Shown here: positions 1 through 5,442 of the stretch, in pieces
Layout: the number at the start of each line of letters is the position of its first letter
How positions within the stretch are numbered: position 1 is the stretch's first letter
Source: TMED14 sp041192685
GTDB taxonomy: Bacteria > Bacteroidota > Bacteroidia > Flavobacteriales > Schleiferiaceae
Direction: 5' to 3'
Length of the DNA stretch: 5,442 bases
Assembly: GCA_041192685.1 (NCBI GenBank)
Contig: JBEEMM010000094.1
Span: forward strand, 1 to 5,442
Notes under the pieces: generated by a model
Told to the model about the DNA's origin: nothing
What the model saw: the letters and a program-made list of their open reading frames with translations, nothing else
Database searches by the model: none
Made by a program: the position numbers and the translations under genes

Positions 1-52
1 TTTGCGGACTCCAAGGGCCAAAGGGGCGTTGGCGGCGGGCAGCGGCACTCAT
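1..52 (-). CDS. Possible 5' end of a further minus-strand gene, cut by window edge
   Basis: On the minus strand the rsmI stop TGA (49-51) overlaps an ATG at 50-52 in the ATGA arrangement typical of translationally coupled genes. The frame then stays open to the window edge and would begin MSAARRQRPFGPWSPQ. Only about 16 residues are visible, so no family can be assigned. A GTG directly after the stop, in the rsmI frame, is an alternative start (VPLPAANAP...). The call rests only on the overlap geometry and the tight packing of the minus-strand genes. It could equally be a non-coding gap. Confidence 0.3.
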   Translation of the reverse strand, partial: MSAAARRQRPFGPWSPQ

Positions 53-747
53 TCGTTTTCTGTCTTTAAGGGCACTTTGGCGCCCTCTATGATAACCACA
101 AGTTCACCACGCGGTTCAGTCAGGCTAAAGTAGGCCTGCAACTCTGCAGCGCTGCCGCGGTGGTAGGTTTCGTGAATCTTGCTCAGCTCGCGCACCACGC
201 AAATGCCTCGCTCTGCTCCGAGCCATTCCACGACTTCACCCAAGAGCTTGCGCAAGCGATGCGGAGACTCATAGGCCACGATGGTCCGCGCCTCGTCGCG
301 CCAACTTTGTATGCGCGTTTGCCGTCCTTTTTTTTGCGGAACAAAACCTTCAAAAACAAAACGGTCGCAGGGGAATCCGCTTGCGACCAGGGCAGGAATG
401 AGTGCGGTGGGGCCGGGCAAGGCCTCGACAACCAAACCCGCTTGGATGCAGGCGCGAACCAGCAAAAAACCAGGATCGCTGATTCCAGGGGTGCCCGCAT
501 CACTGGCCAGGGCGACGTGCTTGGAGCTGGCCTCGACCAGCTTGACCAAGCCTGCAGTATGGGCGTGCTCGTTGTGCATGTGGTAGGCGCGGAGCTTGGC
601 CTCTAAGCCCAGCAGTTTTAAGAGCTTGCCCGTCGTGCGGGTGTCTTCGGCAAGAACCAAGTCGGCCTCAACGAGCGCCACTTTGGCACGCTCGGTAATA
701 TCCCCGAGGTTGCCCAAGGGAGTCGGGACCAGTACTAGTTTGCCCAT
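49..747 (-). CDS. rsmI: 16S rRNA (cytidine-1402-2'-O)-methyltransferase RsmI
   Basis: RsmI uses S-adenosylmethionine to methylate the ribose 2'-OH of C1402 in the 16S rRNA decoding centre. The base of the same nucleotide is methylated by RsmH. The 232-residue cytoplasmic protein shows the tetrapyrrole-methylase fold signatures in order: VPTPLGNLGDIT near residues 7-18, LAEDTRTT at 32-39, SDAGTPGISDPG at 82-93, LPGPTALIPALVASGFP at 110-126, FEGFVP at 132-137, YESPHRL at 159-165 and RELSKIHET at 186-194. The E. coli enzyme is about 286 residues. This one ends soon after the conserved catalytic domain, as Bacteroidota forms do, so I read it as complete rather than truncated. Its ATG follows immediately after the TAA of the upstream gene, which suggests co-transcription and perhaps coupled translation. 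The stop overlaps a possible next start. No motif is missing. Confidence 0.95.
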   Translation of the reverse strand: MGKLVLVPTPLGNLGDITERAKVALVEADLVLAEDTRTTGKLLKLLGLEAKLRAYHMHNEHAHTAGLVKLVEASSKHVALASDAGTPGISDPGFLLVRACIQAGLVVEALPGPTALIPALVASGFPCDRFVFEGFVPQKKGRQTRIQSWRDEARTIVAYESPHRLRKLLGEVVEWLGAERGICVVRELSKIHETYHRGSAAELQAYFSLTEPRGELVVIIEGAKVPLKTENE

Positions 748-1521
748 TTAGTCAAACCGGGCGTAGACCAGCTTCAAGAAGCGTTCTGCCACGTCGGGGC
801 AGGCGCTCCAGTCGTACTCGGGCTGCAGGGCTTCGACAATGAAGGTTTCGCACTCCGATTTGGACTCGAGGGTCGAGAGGTAGGCCACAACACGCTGGTA
901 GTCGTGGTCGTCTCCGCCAAAAAGGCTTTTGACAAAGGCCAATCGGTCGTTGAGCCCCGCATTCAGAGAGGCGTAGCTGGAGTTCACCGACCGCTGCGGA
1001 CCCCTTGGCTGCTCGCTTGCTGAGGCTGCAGAGGGGCTCTGTGGTTCGGGCTGCGCCTGCATTGATATTGTTGCGGACTCTGGCTCGAGCTCGTAGGGAG
1101 ACTCTTGCACGGAATCGGCAACGGGCTCAAAGACAGGCTCGATTTTGGGAGCCTCCTGCATGACAGGCTCTTGGCTCGCGGGCTCTTGGCTCGTGGGCGC
1201 TTGGCTCGCGGACTCTTGGGCGACAGCCTCGACGCGCAGGGCCACCGCATCGGCCAGGGCGGCTTCGGCATCGGCTTGGGCCTGGGCAAATTGGGCCTTT
1301 GCTACAGTTTGGGCATCCTCCTGAGCCTTGGCTAGGGCCGCATTGGCCGCCGCAAACTGCACTTCAGCCTCGGTCTGAATCGATTGAAGGGCAGCCCGCA
1401 GTTTGGCTTGATGGGCAAGCAGCAGAAGGGATTCGAGTTCGCGCAACTGCGCATCACTGGCTACCTCGGATTGAAGCGAAAGGGAAAGCCCAGAAAGGGC
1501 CGAATTTAGGTCGAAGCTCAT
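748..1521 (-). CDS. Uncharacterised Ala/Gln-rich helical protein with Pro/Glu linker and compact C-terminal domain
   Basis: I do not recognise a named family. The 257-residue product, starting MSFDLNSALSG, has three visible parts. Residues about 20-105 are rich in Ala, Gln, Glu and Leu and look like a long helix or coiled coil. Residues about 103-175 form a low-complexity linker rich in Pro, Glu, Ser and Gln, including three (A/T)SQ(A/E)P units. Residues about 183-257 form a compact acidic/aromatic domain (NDRLAFVKSLFGGDDHDYQR ... FLKLVYARFD). From memory, this C-terminal pattern resembles a short domain recurring at the ends of Bacteroidota hypothetical proteins; that is recollection, not a search. 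No signal peptide or membrane segment is seen. The frame stays open to 1710, but the longer form would run antisense through tdk. The ATG at 1519-1521 is therefore preferred, although no Shine-Dalgarno precedes it. The stop abuts the rsmI ATG. A cytoplasmic adaptor or scaffold is only a guess. Confidence 0.75.
   Translation of the reverse strand: MSFDLNSALSGLSLSLQSEVASDAQLRELESLLLLAHQAKLRAALQSIQTEAEVQFAAANAALAKAQEDAQTVAKAQFAQAQADAEAALADAVALRVEAVAQESASQAPTSQEPASQEPVMQEAPKIEPVFEPVADSVQESPYELEPESATISMQAQPEPQSPSAASASEQPRGPQRSVNSSYASLNAGLNDRLAFVKSLFGGDDHDYQRVVAYLSTLESKSECETFIVEALQPEYDWSACPDVAERFLKLVYARFD
1166..1219 (-). repeat. In-frame 15-bp tandem repeat in the linker of the uncharacterised protein
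   Basis: Three consecutive 15-bp units lie at 1166-1180, 1181-1195 and 1196-1210 (plus-strand form GGCTCTTGGCTCGCG). They differ from the first by one base in unit two and one in unit three. A partial fourth unit (GACTCTTGG) occupies 1211-1219. Each full unit encodes five residues of the pattern (A/T)SQ(A/E)P on the minus strand. Because the unit length is a multiple of three, copy-number change would lengthen or shorten the linker without a frameshift. Confidence 0.85.
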
Positions 1522-1561
1522 GGTTGAAAGCCGTAGTTTAGCAGAAGTGGAAAAGTACGAA
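1522..1561. promoter_or_regulatory. Divergent intergenic gap, probable shared promoter region
   Basis: This 40-bp stretch separates the divergent starts at 1521 (minus) and 1562 (plus) and is the only non-coding stretch longer than 15 bp between the called genes. Each strand has a weak match to the Bacteroidota -7 consensus TAnnTTTG: TAGTTTAG at 1534-1541 on plus and TACTTTTC at 1557-1550 on minus, each matching five of six fixed positions. The minus strand also has an extended -10-like TGCTAAACT at 1543-1535. I found no convincing -33 TTG at proper spacing for either. At least one promoter may therefore sit inside the opposing coding sequence. The location is supported by gene orientation; the exact elements are speculative. 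Confidence 0.35.
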
Positions 1562-2134
1562 ATGTTCCAAGAGCACGCGCCCCGATTTGGGCATATTGAG
1601 GTAATCGCTGGCTCCATGTTTTCAGGCAAGACCGAGGAGCTCATTCGCCGGCTCAAACGCGCGCAGATTGCGCAACTAAAGGTCCTGATTGTTAAACCAA
1701 TAACCGACAACCGCTACGCCGACAACGAGGTGGTAACCCATGACCAGGCGCGCATGAATGCGCTTCCGGTAGCATCCGCACGAGAAATTATAGCCCTTGC
1801 GAGCGATTCGGATGTCGTTGGAATTGATGAAGCCCAGTTTTTTGACATGGACATCGTGGCCGTAGCCAACGAGCTGGCCAACGCCGGCAAGCGCGTGGTT
1901 TTGGCGGGTCTTGACATGGACTACCACGGCGAGCCCTTTGGCCCAATGCCCAACCTGATGGCCGTGGCCGAGTTCGTTACCAAGGTGCATGCCGTCTGCG
2001 TGCGAAGCGGAGAGATGGCCAATTACTCACACCGGCTCACTGCCGACCCCAACCGGGTTATGCTGGGAGACCGACGAACCTACGAGCCCCTGTCGAGGGC
2101 GGAATTTGTTCGCGAACGACGCAGCACCAAGTAG
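1562..2134 (+). CDS. tdk: Thymidine kinase, TK1-like (type II), zinc site degenerate
   Basis: This cytoplasmic salvage enzyme phosphorylates thymidine to dTMP with ATP. The 190-residue product carries a P-loop GSMFSGKT (17-24), DEAQFF (89-94, with Glu90 the likely general base), and AGLDMDYHGEPFGPMPNLMA (115-134), which belongs to the thymidine-binding lasso region. The start at 1562 is chosen because the product then begins MFQEHAPRFGHIEV, closely matching flavobacterial thymidine kinases, and because AAAAGTACGAA just upstream is the A-rich leader typical of Bacteroidota. The in-frame ATG at 1520 would overlap the divergent start codon. The usual CxxC...CxxC/H zinc ligands are mostly lost: the first pair reads CVRS (146-149) and the second region reads YEPLSRAEF (174-182) with no Cys. 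Cys146 is the only cysteine in the protein. I recall the same loss in Flavobacteriia, so activity is still expected. The next gene starts 4 bases after its stop. Confidence 0.95.
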   Translation: MFQEHAPRFGHIEVIAGSMFSGKTEELIRRLKRAQIAQLKVLIVKPITDNRYADNEVVTHDQARMNALPVASAREIIALASDSDVVGIDEAQFFDMDIVAVANELANAGKRVVLAGLDMDYHGEPFGPMPNLMAVAEFVTKVHAVCVRSGEMANYSHRLTADPNRVMLGDRRTYEPLSRAEFVRERRSTK

Positions 2135-2138
2135 GAGC

Positions 2139-4424
2139 ATGACCCCGGCGCAATGGTCCCTAGCCCAACTGGCCTCCCTGATTGGGGCCAAGCTGCATTC
2201 TACCCAGCCCGACCGGATCGTTCGCAGAATGGCCAGCGATTCGAGAACGATGCAGACCGAGCCGGCCCTGTTTTGGGCCCTAAGGACCGCCTCGGGCGAC
2301 GGGCACCGGCACCTTGAAGAAGCGTTGGAGCGCGGCTGCCTCGCCGCGGTAGTATCGGTGCAAGGTTGGGCAGACCACCCGGTCGCCGGCCTCGATGTCT
2401 TGGTGGTCGACGACGTTTGGTCGGCACTCTACCTTCTCGCGGCAGCCCATCGAGCCGCATTCACCGGAACCGTCGTCGCAATAACCGGCTCCAACGGCAA
2501 GACCAGCGTCAAGGAACAGCTCGCCCACCTCATGGCCGACCCCACCGTAGTGCGCAGCCCGCGCAGCTATAATTCCAGGCTCGGCGTACCCTTGTCGGTC
2601 CTTCAGTTTCCTCTAGACGCATCAATGTGGCTTGTCGAGGTGGGCGTTTCGGAGGCTGGCGGCATGGCGCGCTTCACCCCTTGGCTCAAGCCCACGCACG
2701 GAATTTTCACCGGAATCGGCGACGCCCACGACGAGGGTTTTGCCAGCCGAGACCAGAAGCTTAACGAGAAACGTTCCCTTTTTGAGGGTGTTACTTCTTT
2801 GGTAGTGCCCGAAGACAGGGTTCATGAAGGCATGCAAAGCCCTCTGCGCTCCGAAGGGGGTTTTTGGATCGGCCCCGACGGCCAGCGCTTTGCCCAAGCC
2901 CAGGATTCCCAAGCGGAACGCTCCAATGCCTTTCTGGCGCTGACGGCCTGCTACATGCTGGGGAGGGTTCCGCACCATTTTGAAACCCGCCCTTGCGGCC
3001 CCCTTAGGCTAGAACGCAGGCCTGCCCGCTGGGGAGGCAGCCTTTTAATCGATCGCTATGCCCTCGACGAGGCCTCGGTAGAAGAGGCCCTCGGGCTCTT
3101 GGCTCAAGAAGACAGTCAACCCAGAACGGCAGTGATTTTTGATGCGGACTTTGGCCGATGGCAGTCCGCATTAGTAGGCTGGGCCAAGCGCTACCCCATG
3201 ATTCAGGTTAACTTGGTTTATCCCCAGGATTCCGCACCAGGAATCGCCCAGTCGGGAGCGGTTCTGCTCAAGGGCCATGGCGTAGAAGCGGCTCTTGAGG
3301 CCCGTTTGGCCCGCCAGCACGACAGCCTGGTGGAGATAGATCTCGATGCCCTCGAAGCGAATCTGCGCCATTATCGCTCTCTGCTCCCTCCCCAAACCCG
3401 GGTTATGGCCATGATCAAGGCCAATGCCTACGGTCTGGGTGCTGTAGTTCTCGCACGGGCATTAGAGCGCCATCGGGTGCATTATTTGGGTGTTGCCTAC
3501 CCCGAAGAGGGGCGTGAGCTGCGTGAAGCGGGAATTCGAAGCCCCATAATGGTTCTGAATCCCGGAGACCCCTCTTTTGAATTGATGCTTCGCTACCGCC
3601 TGGAGCCTGAACTTTTTAGCTGGGAACGCCTGGCGGCTTTTGCCGAAGCCTACGGCCGATACCCCGAGGCACTGGGCGACGTTTTAGTGCACATTAAGGT
3701 AGACAGCGGCATGCATCGCCTCGGTTTTGAACCCCACGAAGGCCAAGCCGTCGCTCAGGCCCTGGCAAAGCTCCCGGGAGTAAGGGTGGCCTCGGTACTC
3801 AGCCATTTTGCAGCCGCAGAAGATCCGCTGCATGATGACTTTAGCCGTGCGCAGTGGGAAGCATTCAGCCGCTTTGCCGACGACCTCGAGGGCGAACTTC
3901 AGATCAAAGTTTGGCGCCACATGGCCAACACTCCCGCGGTAGCTCGCCATCCTTGGGCAGCCGGAGACATGGTCCGCCTCGGAATCGGCTTAATGGGTGC
4001 CTCTCCCGTCGCGAGCGACGCAAAACAGCTTCAGCCGGTGGTTCAGGTGACTACAACCCTGAGTCAGCTGCGCAAAGTCCCGGCGGGACAGGGTATAAGC
4101 TACGGCAGCACCGACTCTGCCCCCCACGAACGCCTTATTGCTACCCTCCCGATAGGCTACGCAGACGGAATTCCGCGGGCCTTGAGCAACGGCCGAGGAC
4201 AGGCCTACGCGAAGGGTCATTTTATGCCCATTGTGGGCAGGGTATGCATGGATATGCTCATGGTGGACGCCACGAATACGGGCCTAAGAGTAGGCGACAG
4301 GGTGGAACTACTGGGTCGCCACATTCTGCTCGAGGACGTTGCTAAATCATGCGGAACCATTAGTTATGAGGTACTTACCGGTCTTTCGCCCCGTTTGCCC
4401 CGCTTGGCCGCAAACGGTCTTTAG
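2139..4424 (+). CDS. Bifunctional MurF ligase / alanine racemase fusion
   Basis: The 761-residue cytoplasmic protein joins two steps of peptidoglycan precursor synthesis: D-alanine formation by the C-terminal racemase, and ATP-dependent addition of D-Ala-D-Ala to UDP-MurNAc-tripeptide by the N-terminal MurF half. MurF signatures (residues 1 to about 394) are DSRT near 28, TGSNGKTSVKE with Lys121 in the P-loop, SYNS (143-146), EVGVSEAGGM (167-176), AHDEGF (196-201) and KLNEKRSLF. Racemase signatures (about 395-761) are the PLP lysine Lys427 in MIKANAYGLG, SGMHRLGF with His526, Arg613 in MVRLGIGL, catalytic Tyr655 in ISYGS, GYADG, and CMD (703-705). The racemase half looks fully active. The MurF half is about 60 residues shorter than I expect for such fusions and has altered C-terminal motifs (DRYALD at 305-310, KGHG at 378-381). 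The ATG at 2139 follows the tdk stop by 4 bases. AGGAG at 2133-2137 is too close to be a normal ribosome binding site. The frame extends upstream to 1989, inside tdk, but that extension is not expected in the family. Confidence 0.92.
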   Translation: MTPAQWSLAQLASLIGAKLHSTQPDRIVRRMASDSRTMQTEPALFWALRTASGDGHRHLEEALERGCLAAVVSVQGWADHPVAGLDVLVVDDVWSALYLLAAAHRAAFTGTVVAITGSNGKTSVKEQLAHLMADPTVVRSPRSYNSRLGVPLSVLQFPLDASMWLVEVGVSEAGGMARFTPWLKPTHGIFTGIGDAHDEGFASRDQKLNEKRSLFEGVTSLVVPEDRVHEGMQSPLRSEGGFWIGPDGQRFAQAQDSQAERSNAFLALTACYMLGRVPHHFETRPCGPLRLERRPARWGGSLLIDRYALDEASVEEALGLLAQEDSQPRTAVIFDADFGRWQSALVGWAKRYPMIQVNLVYPQDSAPGIAQSGAVLLKGHGVEAALEARLARQHDSLVEIDLDALEANLRHYRSLLPPQTRVMAMIKANAYGLGAVVLARALERHRVHYLGVAYPEEGRELREAGIRSPIMVLNPGDPSFELMLRYRLEPELFSWERLAAFAEAYGRYPEALGDVLVHIKVDSGMHRLGFEPHEGQAVAQALAKLPGVRVASVLSHFAAAEDPLHDDFSRAQWEAFSRFADDLEGELQIKVWRHMANTPAVARHPWAAGDMVRLGIGLMGASPVASDAKQLQPVVQVTTTLSQLRKVPAGQGISYGSTDSAPHERLIATLPIGYADGIPRALSNGRGQAYAKGHFMPIVGRVCMDMLMVDATNTGLRVGDRVELLGRHILLEDVAKSCGTISYEVLTGLSPRLPRLAANGL
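4391..4417 (+). other. 8-bp inverted repeat at the end of murF-alr, possible hairpin or weak terminator
   Basis: CCGTTTGC (4391-4398) and GCAAACGG (4410-4417) are perfect inverted copies separated by 11 bases. They end 4 bases before the murF-alr stop codon and are followed by TCTTTAGG. The trailing T run is too short and interrupted for a strong intrinsic terminator. A partial terminator, an mRNA-stability hairpin, or a chance palindrome forced by coding sequence are all possible. Confidence 0.35.
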
Positions 4425-4439
4425 GCTACCTTGGCTCCT

Positions 4440-5442
4440 GTGGAACGCCTAATCACTGCCTACCTGGTGCGCGCTGCAGTGATTCTCATGCCTTGGTGGG
4501 ACCTCGGCAGCGGAATCGCCTTTGCGGCTGCAGCCCTGCTCTCGCTGGCCTCCGCACGCGGAAGATGGCGACCCCTACCCGAAGATCTTGCTTTGTGGTC
4601 CGGATTTGCCGCCATTGCAGCCAGTGCGCTCTGGACTTCGGCTCCGTCCTTTGAAACCCTGCTGCGCTGGTCTCCCCTGATTTATCTTCCCTTGGCCATG
4701 CGCCGGCAGCATCGTGCATGGAGCGGTGGCCTCATTGCGGGCGGAATTCTTTTGGCCCTCGGTCTTTTGGGCAACGGAATAGTTCAGTCCATCAAGGCAG
4801 AAAGCCTTAGACCCTTTCTTTACCGTGATTTTGCGGAATTTGCCCACCAGCACAGCTACCTCACGCTTTACCTGGGTCTTGCGGCGGCCGCGCTATCCGC
4901 CGACACCTGGTTTCCGCCGGCTCTGCGCAAGGCCACGCTGCTCCTTTTTGCCCTTGTGGTGCTGCTTGCCGGAAGCCGAATGGGCATAGCGGCATTGTCA
5001 GTGGGAGGCCTATGGTGGTATTTGGGGCGGACCATGCTGCGCGCAGTGCTTCCCAAAGTACTGGCGGCATGCGCCCTAATTGCAGTGTTTTTAGTGATCC
5101 TTCCCTCGGAACGCGGCTTGGGTAAATTCTTGAAGGCGGACCCCTACTGGGCCACTGGGTCAGTGGACAGCCGCGTGGTGCAGGCCAAGGCAGCTTGGAG
5201 GCTCATTGAGCAGCAACCCCTATTTGGCTATGGGGTCGACCGGGTGCAGCCCGAGCTCGACCGGGTCTACCGCGAGTGGAACTACCGTTTTGGTATCAAG
5301 CGGCAGCTCAATGTGCACAACCAATTTCTTCAGCTTTGGGCGGGCATTGGCCTTTTGGGTATGGGCATTTGGCTAATCGGTCTTGCCTACTGCGCGATTA
5401 AATTGAATTGGAACCGAGGGGCGCAGGCTCTTGCCATCACCG
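4440..5442 (+). CDS. O-antigen ligase/polymerase-family membrane protein (Wzy_C type), partial at 3' end
   Basis: The frame stays open to the window edge, giving 334 residues of an unfinished integral membrane protein. Hydrophobic segments lie near residues 24-39, 51-66, 97-116, 138-153, 165-178, 181-196, 203-221 and 298-320. The family layout is clear: HQHSYLTLYLGLA (136-148), AGSRMGI (177-183), then a long soluble loop with SVDSRVVQAKAAW (241-253, Arg245), PLFGYG (260-265) and VHNQFLQLW (292-300, His293), followed by a Gly-rich membrane helix. The Arg and the HN motif match positions needed in WaaL/Wzy-type glycosyltransferases, which move undecaprenyl-linked glycans or polymerise them at the periplasmic face. 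The acceptor cannot be told from sequence, so O-antigen ligation, capsule polymerisation and protein O-glycosylation all remain open. GTG at 4440, 15 bases after the preceding stop, is the proposed start; TTG 4431 and ATG 4488 are alternatives, and none has a clear ribosome binding site. It is in the same reading frame as murF-alr. Confidence 0.85.
   Translation, partial: MERLITAYLVRAAVILMPWWDLGSGIAFAAAALLSLASARGRWRPLPEDLALWSGFAAIAASALWTSAPSFETLLRWSPLIYLPLAMRRQHRAWSGGLIAGGILLALGLLGNGIVQSIKAESLRPFLYRDFAEFAHQHSYLTLYLGLAAAALSADTWFPPALRKATLLLFALVVLLAGSRMGIAALSVGGLWWYLGRTMLRAVLPKVLAACALIAVFLVILPSERGLGKFLKADPYWATGSVDSRVVQAKAAWRLIEQQPLFGYGVDRVQPELDRVYREWNYRFGIKRQLNVHNQFLQLWAGIGLLGMGIWLIGLAYCAIKLNWNRGAQALAIT

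Noticed and set aside
160..606. Plus-strand open frames opposite rsmI, 160-606 and 281-586
   Set aside because: They are antisense to a clearly conserved gene and show no domain pattern; high GC makes long shadow frames common.
1166..1219. Short tandem repeats as a CRISPR array
   Set aside because: The units are contiguous, 15 bp long, without spacers, and in frame within a coding sequence.
1520..1561. Upstream ATG for thymidine kinase at 1520
   Set aside because: It would add 14 residues not seen in the family and overlap the divergent start codon; the ATG at 1562 gives a family-like N-terminus and has an A-rich leader.
1522..1710. Longer N-terminus for the uncharacterised minus-strand protein, starting at 1710
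   Set aside because: The extra 63 residues run antisense through the start of tdk and across its P-loop codons, and their composition (Cys, Ser, Arg, Ile) is unlike the rest of the protein.
1989..2138. 50-residue N-terminal extension of the MurF-racemase fusion
   Set aside because: It lies wholly inside tdk in another frame and has a composition typical of an out-of-frame shadow; the family N-terminus aligns with the ATG at 2139.
4391..4424. Calling the murF-alr hairpin a definite intrinsic terminator
   Set aside because: The stem is only 8 bp, the loop is large, and the following T run is short and interrupted by C; the next gene is close and in the same direction.
4486..5070. Minus-strand open frames at 4486-4719, 4575-4853 and 4861-5070
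   Set aside because: The plus strand encodes a continuous membrane protein with ligase-family motifs across the same bases; the minus-strand products are Arg/Pro-rich shadows.
1..5442. Mobile element, prophage or defence system
   Set aside because: No transposase, integrase, terminal inverted repeats, tRNA or toxin/antitoxin-like genes are visible; all recognisable genes are housekeeping or envelope genes in an ordinary compact arrangement.

Overview
The window reads as chromosomal DNA of a GC-rich member of the Bacteroidota, most likely Flavobacteriia-like. This is inferred from gene content and motifs, not from a database search. Four observations point the same way: a short RsmI without the C-terminal extension of the E. 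coli enzyme, divergent from a thymidine kinase gene; a thymidine kinase whose N-terminus and C-terminal zinc region look like the flavobacterial type; a MurF-alanine racemase fusion, which is a Bacteroidota hallmark; and start codons with A-rich or no clear Shine-Dalgarno leaders. The GC content, high fifties percent by eye, is high for that group.

Layout. Positions 1-1521 are on the minus strand. A 257-residue helical/linker protein of unknown function (748-1521) is followed directly, TAA next to ATG, by rsmI (49-747). The rsmI stop overlaps a possible ATG of a further gene that runs off the left edge. A roughly 40-bp divergent gap (1522-1561) separates this unit from a plus-strand unit. The plus-strand unit consists of tdk (1562-2134), a murF-alr fusion (2139-4424, 4 bases after tdk) and an O-antigen ligase/polymerase-family membrane protein (4440 to beyond 5442, 15 bases after murF-alr). 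The sequence is almost entirely coding. There are no RNA genes, insertion sequences, CRISPR arrays or stretches over 300 bases without a gene.

How the genes fit together. The plus-strand unit combines thymidine salvage, two steps of D-alanine/peptidoglycan precursor supply on one polypeptide, and a membrane protein probably acting on surface polysaccharide. The minus-strand unit makes a 16S rRNA 2'-O-methyltransferase plus the unknown protein. No previously undescribed system is evident. The points most worth a second look are the compacted MurF half with altered motifs, the thymidine kinase lacking a usual zinc site, the unknown three-part protein with tandem 15-bp repeats, and an 8-bp hairpin at the murF-alr/ligase junction.
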